A stretch of DNA of 64,000 nucleotides from positions 216,228-280,227 of the forward strand of contig CAZCZE010000049.1 of assembly GCA_964503125.1 (NCBI GenBank), read 5' to 3'. A program made the position numbers and the translations under genes. Each line of letters begins with the position of its first letter. The stretch's first letter is position 1. This DNA is from FEN-1219 sp964503125 (lineage in GTDB: Bacteria; Pseudomonadota; Gammaproteobacteria; Steroidobacterales; Rariloculaceae). The notes under the pieces were generated by a model. It did not search any database. It saw only the letters and a program-made list of their open reading frames with translations, and was not told the DNA's origin. Shown piece by piece: positions 8,548 through 17,432 of this stretch.

Positions 8548-10233
8548 GTGACCATGCAACGCAAGCTGCGCAGCAACCTCGAGCCGGGCTCGGTGCCTTG
8601 GTCGGGCCGCCGCGCGCAGTGGCGCGCGCTCGGCTTGAGCGACGCCGACCTCGAGAAGCCGAAGATCGCCATCGTCAACTCGTCGAGCGAGCTGTCGAGC
8701 TGCTTCAGCCATCTGGACGGCCTCGCCGACGAGCTCAAGGTCGCAATCCGCGCCGCGGGCGGCGTGCCGTTCGAGATCCGCACGGCCGCACCCAGCGACT
8801 TCGTCACGAGTGCCGGCAAGCGCGGCGCATATATTTTACCGACGCGTGACCTCATTGCCGCCGACATCGAGGTGCAAGTCGAAGGCGCGCTGCTCGACGG
8901 CATGGTGTGCCTCGCGTCGTGCGACAAGACGACGCCGGGCCAGCTCATGGCCGCGGGCCGGCTCGACGTGCCGACGATCGTCGTCGTCTGCGGTTATCAG
9001 AAGGCCGGCGTCTACCGCGGCCAGCACACCGACATCGAAGACGTGTTCTTGAAAACCGGCTACCTCACCTCGGGCGCCGTGACGCTCGACGAGGTCAAGG
9101 GCATGGCCGACGTCGCGATTCAAAGCCCCGGCGTCTGCCAGGGTATGGGGACGGCGAACTCGATGCACGTCGTCTGCGAGGCGCTCGGCATGGCGCTGCC
9201 CGGCAGCGCCCCCGTGGCGGCCGGCAGCCCGAAGATGCACGCGCACCTGCGCGCCGCCGGCGCGCGCATCGTCGAGATGGTGTGGCAGGACCTGAAGCCG
9301 CGCGACATCATGACGGCCGGCGCGGTGCGCAATGCCGTGCAGATGGTGCTCGCGGTCAGCGGGTCCATCAACTGCGTCAAACATTTGCAGGCGATCGCGA
9401 CCGAAGCCGAGGTCGACATCGACGTCTATAAGACGTTCGCCGACTATGCGGACCGCGTGCCGCTGCTCGCCACGGTCAAGCCGAACGGCGACGCGCACAT
9501 CGAGGATTTCGAAGCCGCGGGCGGCGCGCGCGCCGTGCTCAAGCGCCTCGAGCGTCAGCTCGACCTCGGCGCGCGCTCGGTCTCGGGCCAAACGCTCGGC
9601 GAGATCCTCGCGACCACGACGGTTGCGGACGCGCGCACGATCGCCACGCTCGACCAGCCGTTCTCGACGCGCCCCGCCATCGTCATCGTGCGCGGCAGTC
9701 TGCTGCCCGGCGGCGGCATCGTGCGCTTGGGCGGCACGGGCGAGCGCATGCTCGAGTTCCGCGGCAAGGCCAACATCTTCCATTCGCGCGACGAAGCGCT
9801 GCAGGCCATCAAGGAGGGCCGCGTGCAGCCGGGCGACGTCGTCGTGCTGCGCGGCCTCGGCGTCATCGGCGGCCCGGGCATGGCGATGACCTCGGCCGTC
9901 ATCTTCGCGCTCGACGGCGCGGGCCTGCTCGACCGGGTCGCGGCGATCACCGAAGGTCAGCTCTCGGGGCTCGTCAACAACGGCCTCGTCGTCGGCGAGG
10001 CCTCGCCCGAGGCGGCGGCCGGCGGGCCGCTTGGCTTAGTCGAGAACGGCGACGTCATCTCGATCGACGTGCGCCGCAAGGCCGTCGATCTCGAAGTGCC
10101 CGAAAGCGTGCTCGCGGAGCGCCGCAAGACGCCGCGCTCGTTCGGTGCGCACGACCAGCGCGGCTGGCTTGGCGTGTACCAGCGCACCGTCGCGCCCGTT
10201 CACGAAGGCGCCGTGCTGACACGCAAGCCTTGA
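8548..10233 (+). CDS. IlvD/Edd family dehydratase
   Basis: 561 residues, the usual length for the dihydroxy-acid/sugar-acid dehydratase family. All three expected cluster cysteines are present: SSSELSSCFSHLD, LASCDKTTPGQLMA and PGVCQGMGTANSM. The C-terminal swivelling domain has the GPGM motif and the EGQLSG segment. These enzymes remove water from dihydroxy acids or sugar acids (branched-chain amino acid synthesis or Entner-Doudoroff-type sugar catabolism). Members with this spacing are often sugar-acid dehydratases rather than true IlvD, so no symbol is given. The start may be GTG 8548 or ATG 8554. Confidence 0.9.
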   Translation: MTMQRKLRSNLEPGSVPWSGRRAQWRALGLSDADLEKPKIAIVNSSSELSSCFSHLDGLADELKVAIRAAGGVPFEIRTAAPSDFVTSAGKRGAYILPTRDLIAADIEVQVEGALLDGMVCLASCDKTTPGQLMAAGRLDVPTIVVVCGYQKAGVYRGQHTDIEDVFLKTGYLTSGAVTLDEVKGMADVAIQSPGVCQGMGTANSMHVVCEALGMALPGSAPVAAGSPKMHAHLRAAGARIVEMVWQDLKPRDIMTAGAVRNAVQMVLAVSGSINCVKHLQAIATEAEVDIDVYKTFADYADRVPLLATVKPNGDAHIEDFEAAGGARAVLKRLERQLDLGARSVSGQTLGEILATTTVADARTIATLDQPFSTRPAIVIVRGSLLPGGGIVRLGGTGERMLEFRGKANIFHSRDEALQAIKEGRVQPGDVVVLRGLGVIGGPGMAMTSAVIFALDGAGLLDRVAAITEGQLSGLVNNGLVVGEASPEAAAGGPLGLVENGDVISIDVRRKAVDLEVPESVLAERRKTPRSFGAHDQRGWLGVYQRTVAPVHEGAVLTRKP

Positions 10234-10255
10234 ACAACGGACGACCGGCCGCGAA

Positions 10256-10951
10256 TCAGGCGCTCACCCACCACAGCAATAGCCAGTGAGCCGGCAAATA
10301 CACCAACGCCGGATACACCAACATCATGAGCGTGAAGTGCACGGCCGGTCGGAACGGGCTCCGCGGGGGATGGCCGAAGCCATGCACCCAGTTGATGTTC
10401 TTCTCGCGCGGCGCCAACCAAAGCGTGGCCGGAAACAGGGTCCACGCGAGCAACCACTGCGCGCCGAGTGCGCGGCCGTCGTAGCCGTAGCGGTACACGA
10501 GCCAGAGCGCCCCGGGCAGCAACGCGACGTGAAAGACGCACGACAGCCCGCGTAGGTAGAGCGGTATCTGCGAATCGAACATGTAAGCCGCGAGCGTCGT
10601 AGCAGCGCGGCCCTTCGTCAGCACGCCGGTCAGGAACGACGCGAGCCAGAGCGTCTCGGGTAGCAGGACGCAGAGCGCCATCATGCTCCCGAGGAGCGGG
10701 CTCTCGAGCCACAATGCCGCGGCGATGCCGAGCAGCCCGACATCCGAGAACCAGAGGAAATTCGCGGGGCCGTACTTGACGAAGTAAACCGGCACGATCA
10801 CCGCGACGAGCACCGTGAAGAGCGCGCGGAACGCCATCGTCACCGTCTCGACGGTGCGCGGCTCGAGAGTCTCGCCACTGGCCAGTGACCACGCGATCGA
10901 GCCGCCGACCGCGACGGCCAGGAGCAGATATCGCCCGGGGACGCATTTCAC
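10256..10951 (-). CDS. Polytopic membrane protein of unknown function
   Basis: 231 residues with about six or seven hydrophobic segments (for example YLLLAVAVGGSIAW, AFRALFTVLVAVIVPVYFV, ALWLESPLLGSMMALCVLLP and HFTLMMLVYPALVYLPA). A conserved-looking loop, PREKNINWVHGFGHPP, lies before the last two helices. I recognise no characterised family. The GTG start at 10951 comes 2 bases after the TAG of the preceding minus-strand gene, so the two are probably translationally coupled and their products may act together. A small cluster of Trp and basic residues closes the protein. Confidence 0.75.
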   Translation of the reverse strand: MKCVPGRYLLLAVAVGGSIAWSLASGETLEPRTVETVTMAFRALFTVLVAVIVPVYFVKYGPANFLWFSDVGLLGIAAALWLESPLLGSMMALCVLLPETLWLASFLTGVLTKGRAATTLAAYMFDSQIPLYLRGLSCVFHVALLPGALWLVYRYGYDGRALGAQWLLAWTLFPATLWLAPREKNINWVHGFGHPPRSPFRPAVHFTLMMLVYPALVYLPAHWLLLWWVSA

Positions 10952-10953
10952 CG

Positions 10954-12390
10954 CTACTCGAAGCTGAAGATGTCGTCGGCTTCGGGGTGCTCCATGCCCT
11001 GCTCGTGGAAGCGCCGCCAGATCTCCGCCCACGGCCGGCCGTACATGTCGGGCACCGTGTAGTCGATGACCGTGCCCGGTGAGACCGGCGTCGCGCGACC
11101 GTCGAGCGGAAAGAGCTGCGGCACGCACTCGATGAACTGAAACGGAGCGCCTTCCTCGAGGCCGCTCGAGCGCTGTAAATTGCGGACGATCCGCACGGGC
11201 TCAACGAGCGCATCCCTGTCGTAGAAGATGCCCTCGTGGTTCAGGCCGATCACCTTGCCGGCAGCGTCGCGGTTCGGCGTGTAGATCTCGATGGTCTCAA
11301 GCTTGCTCGAGAACTCCGGGTTGCCGTGCACCTTCCAGCCCTGGACGTTCGAGGTCCAGGTCAAGAGCACGTCGCCGTCCCAGAAGCCGATGGTCTCGCC
11401 GTACCAGCGCGGCACGTCGGCGCCGAGCCGCGGCACGGCGCTTGAGAGGTCGAACGTGCGCCCGATGTGAACGTTGGTGACGAAGTTGTCGGCGTCGCCG
11501 GCCATGATCTGTACGAGCGACGGCGTCACGAGCACCACGTGCGGCTGATTCGTCACGCCGTGGTAATGCCAGCGCCGCATGAAACCTTCGGGCCAGCAGT
11601 ACTGCGCCGGCCATTGCGGTGAATTGGTGACCGCATCGTGGTAGAGCTCCTGCACCATGCGCGTCCGATACTCGGGCGTCAGCAGCGACAGGATCGTCGA
11701 CACCTGATTGAAGAACAGCTCCGCGTACCAGTTCTGCGCGCGTGGCCATAGATAGCGGCCGTTGAGCTCGCCGGGCACCGTCGCGTACGTGTGCTGCGTC
11801 GGACCGCCGCGGCGCCGCGTCTCCGCGAGCAGCGCCTCGTAGTGCTCTTGCGCGGTCGCAAACCCATACGGGCTCACGATGGCTGCGCGCGGATAGTCGC
11901 GATCGCAGTAGCCCCACGCCGCCGTGCGCGGCGGGTCGCTGCCGATCGAGACGACGCGCGCGTATCCGCCGCGCTGCCCCTCGACGGCCCACGGGCTGTT
12001 GCAGCGGAAGTAGCGCGGATCGCTCCAGAGCGATCGGTCTTTGTAGAAGTCCTTCGTCGTGAAGAGATCGACGGGCAGCGGCTCGATGCCGGGCGGGCTC
12101 GCCCCGTCCCACGCGCTGCCTTCGTCGCGTTGCACTTGCGTGCCGTTCGGACCGGGGCGTTGCGGGCGCCACGGGCCCACGACGAGGTCGTTGTCGGGAT
12201 ACAGCTCGAGCCGCGAAAGATCGGTGACGGGATACTCGCGCGGAATCACGCTGGCGAGCGGCGCGCCGCGGCCGACGCTCGCGAAATCGATGTCGGCCAC
12301 GTGCTGCGCCGAGGCCGCTGGACAGACGAAAAGAGCCGCGACGACGAGCGCCACCATTGAAATGCAGTCTCTTTGCACGACGAGGGCCAC
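10954..12390 (-). CDS. Secreted protein of unknown function (478 aa)
   Basis: A signal peptide (SMVALVVAALFVCPAASAQ) is followed by about 450 residues rich in Trp, Tyr and Pro with no motif I can assign. Notable stretches are YPDNDLVVGPWRPQRPGP, FMRRWHYHGVTNQPHVV, WYGETIGFWDGDVLLTWTSN and the terminal IWRRFHEQGMEHPEADDI. The YGETIGFWDGDVLLTWTSN block is similar in pattern to the YRGDSVGRWDGDTFVVDTTN block of the secreted protein at the window end, so both may belong to the same broad DUF6152-neighbour superfamily. Two possible starts exist (residues 1 and 12). Confidence 0.75.
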   Translation of the reverse strand: MALVVQRDCISMVALVVAALFVCPAASAQHVADIDFASVGRGAPLASVIPREYPVTDLSRLELYPDNDLVVGPWRPQRPGPNGTQVQRDEGSAWDGASPPGIEPLPVDLFTTKDFYKDRSLWSDPRYFRCNSPWAVEGQRGGYARVVSIGSDPPRTAAWGYCDRDYPRAAIVSPYGFATAQEHYEALLAETRRRGGPTQHTYATVPGELNGRYLWPRAQNWYAELFFNQVSTILSLLTPEYRTRMVQELYHDAVTNSPQWPAQYCWPEGFMRRWHYHGVTNQPHVVLVTPSLVQIMAGDADNFVTNVHIGRTFDLSSAVPRLGADVPRWYGETIGFWDGDVLLTWTSNVQGWKVHGNPEFSSKLETIEIYTPNRDAAGKVIGLNHEGIFYDRDALVEPVRIVRNLQRSSGLEEGAPFQFIECVPQLFPLDGRATPVSPGTVIDYTVPDMYGRPWAEIWRRFHEQGMEHPEADDIFSFE

Positions 12391-12397
12391 GCGACTG

Positions 12398-13072
12398 CTA
12401 TTTGAGGTTCTGCGTGATCGATTGCGCAGTGTCGGAGATTTTTTTCATCAAGTTGGACAGCGTCGAATGCATCTTCGACTGTCGATCCATCGCCATCTGC
12501 AGCCGTAGCGATTCCATTTCGTCCATTTCGCTCAAGGCATCCAGATCGCTCTTCGCCCGCTCCAACCGGGCGTCGAAGTCGGCTTGCGGCAGCGCCCGGG
12601 GCTCGACCGGCGCAGCCCTGGCGCCCGTGGGTGTCGAACGCGTCGCCCTCATCGCGGGCGGCGGGCGTACGTCGGCGGCGCGCGCAGTCTGCGCCGGCTG
12701 GCGCAGACGCACCTTGGCATCCTCGATGCGTTTCACGCCGGCCATGATGGCCTTGAGGTCCTCGCGCGCGGACTTCTCCGCCTCCATCAACACGAGGTAA
12801 GCGAGCGCCGTGACGTCGCCAGCGGTGAGATTGCCGAGCGAGCGATTGGCTCGGACCGCTCTCGTCGCCGTGGCCTCCGAGACCGAATCGCCCGCGCGTT
12901 CGCGTGCGGCTTCGGCGCGAATCCACGCTTGCGTCTGCGGCCCCACTCGCGTCAGCAGGCGCGCAGCAAGGGCCTCGGCACCGGCCGGCAGCTCCGGCGT
13001 CGGTTGGGGGAAGGCGCTGAAGGACAGCGATGCGACGGCAATCGCCACGCAAAAGCAGACGATTCGGGGCAT
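12398..13072 (-). CDS. Exported protein with C-terminal coiled coil, function unknown
   Basis: 224 residues. The signal peptide ends near FSAFPQP and AGGAGGG-type ribosome binding sequence (AGGAGG) lies just before the ATG. Residues about 25-105 are Ala-rich helices and 105-160 a Pro/Ala-rich linker (VRPPPAMRATRSTPTG). From about 165 to the end a heptad pattern (ARLERAKSDLDALSEMDEME, then LRLQMAMDRQSKMHSTLSNL) predicts a coiled coil. It stands 7 bases before the next gene in the same direction and 23 bases after the ABC permease stop, so it is the first of three unknown envelope genes in the run. No family recognised. Confidence 0.72.
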   Translation of the reverse strand: MPRIVCFCVAIAVASLSFSAFPQPTPELPAGAEALAARLLTRVGPQTQAWIRAEAARERAGDSVSEATATRAVRANRSLGNLTAGDVTALAYLVLMEAEKSAREDLKAIMAGVKRIEDAKVRLRQPAQTARAADVRPPPAMRATRSTPTGARAAPVEPRALPQADFDARLERAKSDLDALSEMDEMESLRLQMAMDRQSKMHSTLSNLMKKISDTAQSITQNLK

Positions 13073-13095
13073 GGTGGAACCCTCCTATTACGAGT

Positions 13096-13920
13096 TTATC
13101 GCCAGCGCAGCAGGCGCCGCTCGACGAACGCCACGATCGTCGCCATCGTCAACCCGAGCACCGAGACGACGACGACTCCGGCCATGAGCCGGTCCGTCTG
13201 CATCATGTTGCCCGTGAGGATCAGAAACGCGCCGATGCCGTACTGCGCGCCGATCATCTCGGCGGCCACGAGCACGAGCAGCGCGGCGGCGATCGAGATG
13301 CGGAAGCCCGCGAGCATGCCGGCGAGCGCACCCGGCAGCAGCACCTGCCAGACGATGCGCCACAGCGGCACGTTGAAGCTCTGCGCCATACGGATCAGGT
13401 TGCGCGGCACGGAGTCGACGCCGCTGAACGTGGCGATCACCGTCGGGAAAAAGACGCTGAGCGCGATCGTCGCCACCTTCGAGCCCTCGCCAATGCCGAG
13501 CCAGAGGATCAAGAGCGGCAGCAGCGCGATCTTCGGGATCGGGAACAGCGCCGCGACGAGCGGCAAGCCGACGGAGCGTGAGACCGCGAACAGGCCGATC
13601 ATGAGCCCCACGCCGACGCCGAATGCCGTGCCGATGACCCAGCCGTAGCCGATGCGCACGAGCGAAGCGGACATGTGCCGCCAGAGATCGCCCGTGACGG
13701 CGAGCTCCCAAAGTGCGCGCAGCACGCGCATCGGCGAAGGCAAGAAGATCGGGCTCACGAGCCCCGTGCCCGTCACGAGCTGCCACAGCCCGATGAGAGC
13801 GACGAAGGCGAGCACGCTCATCCACGCCCGCTGCTCGATGACGAACCCGCCGCCGCGGAACGTGAGCTTGCGCTCGCGCGCCGCAACGCCGCTATTCACC
13901 GCCATTGACGACTCAGACAT
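13096..13920 (-). CDS. ABC transporter permease (SsuC/TauC/NrtB type)
   Basis: 274 residues with six predicted membrane helices and the BPD_transp_1 coupling motif (EGSKVATIALSVFFPTVIAT followed by GVDSVPRN). This fold forms the membrane channel of importers for sulfonates, taurine, nitrate or pyrimidine precursors. The reading frame overlaps the ATPase gene by 8 bases, and the substrate-binding protein comes immediately before that, so the three genes make a complete importer. The actual substrate cannot be read from the permease. Confidence 0.92.
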   Translation of the reverse strand: MSESSMAVNSGVAARERKLTFRGGGFVIEQRAWMSVLAFVALIGLWQLVTGTGLVSPIFLPSPMRVLRALWELAVTGDLWRHMSASLVRIGYGWVIGTAFGVGVGLMIGLFAVSRSVGLPLVAALFPIPKIALLPLLILWLGIGEGSKVATIALSVFFPTVIATFSGVDSVPRNLIRMAQSFNVPLWRIVWQVLLPGALAGMLAGFRISIAAALLVLVAAEMIGAQYGIGAFLILTGNMMQTDRLMAGVVVVSVLGLTMATIVAFVERRLLRWR

Positions 13921-14689
13921 GGGCTACGAGCTCGCGATCGGCCACGATCGCCTCCGCTTTGATGAGCGACCAGAGCCGCTTGCCGAGCTCGGCCACCTCG
14001 GCTTGACGCTCGGGTCGCGTGCGCTCGGCGTGCGGAATCGGCACAGCGATGATCTCGCGTACCCGCCCCGGCCGGCGCGACAACACGCAGACGCGATGGG
14101 CGATCCGAATCGCCTCTTGGAAGTTGTGGGTCACGTAGAGGATCGTCGGCTGGTCGCGCTGCCAGAGCGCGAGGATGTCGTCGAGCAAGAGCTCGCGGGT
14201 CTGCGCGTCGAGCGCCGACAGCGGCTCGTCCATCAAAAAGATGGCGGGACGCACAGCGAGCGCACGAGCGATGCCGACGCGCTGGCGCATGCCGCCCGAA
14301 AGCTGCTTCGGCAGCGCGCTCGCGAACTCGCTCAAGTTGGTGCGCTCGAGCGCGTCGGCGATGCGCCGACGAATCTCGGCCGCACCGAGCCGATGGTGCT
14401 TCAGCACGAACGCGACGTTGTCGCGCACGTTGAGCCACGGCAGCAACGAGAAATCCTGAAAGATGAACGTGATCTCGTTGAGCGTATCGCCGGCGGGTAC
14501 GCCGCGTAGCACGACCTCGCCCGACGTCGGCTGCAAGATGCCACCCGCGATGCCGAGCAGCGTCGACTTGCCGCAACCCGACGGGCCGATGATCGCGACG
14601 ATCTCGCCCTCGTGCGCGTGCAGCGAGACGTCATCGAGTGCCGTGAGCTCGCCGAATCGATGCGTGATGTTCGAGAGCGCGATCTCCAT
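13913..14689 (-). CDS. ABC transporter ATP-binding protein (SsuB/TauB/NrtD type)
   Basis: 258 residues. Walker A is GPSGCGKSTLLG, the Q-loop sits in FIFQDFSLLPWL, the signature is LSGGMRQRVGIARA, Walker B is IFLMDEPLSALD and the switch His is in YVTHNFQEA. It powers the importer formed with the overlapping permease and the binding protein encoded 1 base upstream. The C-terminal portion after about residue 215 is short, without a regulatory domain. Confidence 0.95.
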   Translation of the reverse strand: MEIALSNITHRFGELTALDDVSLHAHEGEIVAIIGPSGCGKSTLLGIAGGILQPTSGEVVLRGVPAGDTLNEITFIFQDFSLLPWLNVRDNVAFVLKHHRLGAAEIRRRIADALERTNLSEFASALPKQLSGGMRQRVGIARALAVRPAIFLMDEPLSALDAQTRELLLDDILALWQRDQPTILYVTHNFQEAIRIAHRVCVLSRRPGRVREIIAVPIPHAERTRPERQAEVAELGKRLWSLIKAEAIVADRELVAHV

Positions 14690-14690
14690 C

Positions 14691-15770
14691 TCAGCGCCCC
14701 GCGCTCATCGACGCGGGGAGGTTCTCGTGCTCCGGCACGAAAGTCAGATCGATGAATGTGGTGGGATCCGTGTCCTGCTCGATCATGCGCTGGTCCCGAT
14801 ACCACTCCACCATCTCGTAAATGCTGCCGACGTCGAGCCGGCTGTCGATATACGCCAACGACTGCGCGATGGCGCGCGGCGGCACCGACGTCCAGCGCGA
14901 AATGAGAGCGAGCAGCTCCTCGGCCTTCGCGGGGTCCTTGTAGCTACCGTCCGCGTTCTTGTCGAGCAGCACCGCGGAATACTCGGCTGCGCCGCGCTCA
15001 TAGGTGTCGATGACGGCTTGCAGCCCCGCGCGCTTTTCGGCGATGACCTTCGGGCTCGACGCGAGCCCCGTCGACTGCCAGGAGAGCTCGTCGCCGGCCC
15101 AGCCGATGACGTGCGCTTTGCCTTGATCGATGAGGCTCATGAAGGCCGTGCCCGCACCCGACGCCACGTCGACCTGATTGCCCATGAGCATGGCCGCGAG
15201 GTTACCGAGCCCCTGCGCCGGCACGAGATGGTTGTCGTTGACGTCGAAGCCGTATTTCTCGCCGATGCGCGCGACGGCGTAGTGATTCGTCGAGCCGATC
15301 GTCGTCAGGCCGATGACGCGGCCGCGCAGATCGGCCATCGTGCGCACGCCGGCGTCCCAAGCCTTGTTGGATGCGAATACGCCCGTGTTCGGGAACCCGG
15401 GCAGCTCGCGGCTGTGTCCCGCGATGACCACGACGCCGCCGAAATACGCCAAGTTGAAGAACGCCGGTGTGAAGCCGATGACGGCGAGGTCGACGTCGCG
15501 TGAAGCGATCGCGAGCGTCGCGGGCACGGCGGCGTCGAAAAACACGAGCTCGGCGTCGACGCCGGCCTCGCGAAAATAGCCCTTCTCCACACCCATGAAG
15601 AATGGCGCTTGCGACGCGATGCGCAGCACGCCGATCTTGATCGGCACGAGCTCAGCGGCCGTCGAATCGAGCGGCGACGCAGCCAGCGCGGCGAGCGCGA
15701 GCGCGAGCGCGAGCGCGGCAGCGATCCGCCTCGACCACGCGAGCTGCAACAACAGGCTCCGGCCCCGCAT
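14691..15770 (-). CDS. ABC transporter substrate-binding protein (NMT1/SsuA-like)
   Basis: 359 residues with a Sec signal (an Ala/Leu-rich helix ending ALAALAASPLDSTAAE). The mature protein begins IKIGVLRIASQAPFF and GYFREAGVDAELVFF, the standard NMT1/THI5/SsuA opening, and contains the later NDNHLVPAQGLGNLAAMLMG ligand-binding region. It is encoded first in the transporter set and captures an unknown ligand in the periplasm. A long low-complexity (gcgagcgc)n tract lies in the signal-peptide coding part near 15690-15720. Adjacent genes give no firm hint of the ligand. Confidence 0.92.
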   Translation of the reverse strand: MRGRSLLLQLAWSRRIAAALALALALAALAASPLDSTAAELVPIKIGVLRIASQAPFFMGVEKGYFREAGVDAELVFFDAAVPATLAIASRDVDLAVIGFTPAFFNLAYFGGVVVIAGHSRELPGFPNTGVFASNKAWDAGVRTMADLRGRVIGLTTIGSTNHYAVARIGEKYGFDVNDNHLVPAQGLGNLAAMLMGNQVDVASGAGTAFMSLIDQGKAHVIGWAGDELSWQSTGLASSPKVIAEKRAGLQAVIDTYERGAAEYSAVLLDKNADGSYKDPAKAEELLALISRWTSVPPRAIAQSLAYIDSRLDVGSIYEMVEWYRDQRMIEQDTDPTTFIDLTFVPEHENLPASMSAGR

Positions 15771-15794
15771 GCCCCCTCCAGAACAACCGGATCA

Positions 15795-16112
15795 TCAAAA
15801 TACGCGGAAACCCAGGCGGATGCGAGCAGGAAAATAGCCGCGCGTAAGGAGCCCGCGCGTGAGATTGCGCGCCTCGCTCGCATCGCGGCAGCCGACGAAG
15901 CCGGCGAACGCGTTGTTGCCGGCGTGGTTGAACGCGAACACGCGCACGCCCTCGGGCACGTAAGGGTCGACGAGCGCGACGTCGTCACCGAGCGCGTCGG
16001 CGTTTCGAGAAGCGATGAGGATTGCGGCGGCGTGGACTTCCTGCACGCGCCGTTCGAGATCGGCGCTGCTCGGCGGTCGGTTGTCGTGTCGGGATGATGC
16101 CCGACTCGCCAC
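15795..16112 (-). pseudogene. Possible 3' remnant of an outer-membrane/TonB-receptor-like gene
   Basis: A 105-codon minus-strand frame whose last 70 residues look coding: LVDPYVPEGVRVFAFNHAGN, NAFAGFVGC and the terminal GYFPARIRLGFRVF. The ending in alternating residues and a final Phe is what outer-membrane barrels show. The first 20 codons are Ser/Arg-rich and unconvincing, and no ribosome site or signal peptide is present. I therefore read it as a truncated tail, although a short intact gene is possible. The 186 bp between 16113 and 16298 hold only G/C-rich inverted repeats. Confidence 0.3.
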
Positions 16113-16298
16113 GAGGCCGCTTCCGGACGATCAAGGCCCCTCACGCGAGGGATTTCGCACCAAGAAGGTGCAGCCCCCCCTCCACGGAGGGGCCTGCGCG
16201 TCAACCCCGGCCGGGAACCCAGGCGCCCCCAGGGTCTCCGCCCCCTGTGAGGGGCCTCCTCGCCACTCGCCGCCACTTGCCGCTATCGTTGCGGCCCT

Positions 16299-17432
16299 AT
16301 GTCCTCCTCGCAGCGCTTCCGCGAAGCCAACCTCTACGGCGCGCCGATCAGGGACCTCGGTCTCACGATCGACGGCACGAGACTGGCGCCCGTCATCGAC
16401 GAATTCCGCGTCGAGCTCGCGGCGCGCGGCATCACGAGGGTCGTGCCGCGGTTCCACCTCTCGACCGAATGGGGCGTGCCGTTCGGTACGGTCGTCATCG
16501 GCATCCCGTTCTACCTGGCGCGCCCCGAGCTCACGACGCTGCACGGCGAAGAGGTGGGACACATCGAAGGCTTCAATCACGCGGACATCCTGCGCTACTT
16601 GCGCCACGAGATGGGTCACGTCATCAACTACGCTTACAAGCTCTACGACATGGAAGCGTGGGTGAAACTGTTCGGCTCGATCACGCAGCCGTACCGCGAA
16701 GACTACCGGCCGCAGCCGTTCAGCCGTCGTTTCGTTCGCCACCTGCCCGGTTGGTACGCGCAAAAGCATCCTGACGAGGACTGGTCGGAAACGTTCGCGG
16801 TGTGGATGACACCGGGGCTCGACTGGCGCGCCGACTACGCGCAGCTGCCTACGGCGCTTGCCAAGCTCGAGTTCTGCGCACGGACGATGGAAGATCTCGG
16901 CAGCCGCGAGCCGATCGTGACGGCGGCCGACCTCGACGAGGACGTCAGCGGCATCGTCTACTCTCTCGAGCAGTACTACGAGAGCTACACGAGTGACGCG
17001 GAGCCCGGCGCCGCCGGCCTCGACGGCGATCTGCGCGCGATCTTCGACGACTTGAACGAGTCCGAGGAAGGCCCGCCGCACGACACGCGGCCCGCCGCGG
17101 AGCTCATCCGCCGCCACGAGCGGCAGCTCATGGCCGCAGTGTTCCGCTGGACGGGCCACTTCCCGGAGAAGACCCGCAGTCTCGTGCGCGACCTTGCGAA
17201 GCGCGCCGAAGTGTTGAGGCAGGTCTACCCCGTCGCCGCCGAGGACGAGGCCGTCGTGGCCGTGACGACGCTCGTCGCGTCGCTCGCGATGAACTTCGTC
17301 CATCGCGGCTCCTACTTCCCGGAGGCGGCGCAACCACCCGCGGGTCAACCGGCCTCCGGTCAGGCCGCGGCCGCGGAGCCGAAACCCGAACCGCAGGAGC
17401 AAGGCGCGACGGCGGAAGAGTCGACGCGTTAA
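16299..17432 (+). CDS. Putative zinc-binding metallopeptidase (Peptidase_Mx/COG4307-like)
   Basis: 377 residues. The zincin motif HEMGH is at 103-107 (LRYLRHEMGHVINYAYKL), and Glu164 in EDWSETFAVWM is the likely third metal ligand, matching the Peptidase_Mx family. Members usually start with a zinc ribbon, which is missing here: the protein begins directly with the catalytic region. The last 40 residues are a Pro/Gln/Glu-rich tail. There is no signal peptide. The stop codon overlaps that of the convergent ATP-grasp gene by 4 bases. Pairing of a zincin with an ATP-grasp ligase recalls peptide-ligase neighbourhoods, but the substrate is unknown. Confidence 0.85.
   Translation: MSSSQRFREANLYGAPIRDLGLTIDGTRLAPVIDEFRVELAARGITRVVPRFHLSTEWGVPFGTVVIGIPFYLARPELTTLHGEEVGHIEGFNHADILRYLRHEMGHVINYAYKLYDMEAWVKLFGSITQPYREDYRPQPFSRRFVRHLPGWYAQKHPDEDWSETFAVWMTPGLDWRADYAQLPTALAKLEFCARTMEDLGSREPIVTAADLDEDVSGIVYSLEQYYESYTSDAEPGAAGLDGDLRAIFDDLNESEEGPPHDTRPAAELIRRHERQLMAAVFRWTGHFPEKTRSLVRDLAKRAEVLRQVYPVAAEDEAVVAVTTLVASLAMNFVHRGSYFPEAAQPPAGQPASGQAAAAEPKPEPQEQGATAEESTR

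Noticed and set aside
16113..16298. Dense inverted repeats of C/G runs (for example CCCCTCC-ACGG-AGGGG)
   Set aside because: Several weak alternative hairpins without a T run or clear polarity; likely a product of base composition upstream of the metallopeptidase gene.
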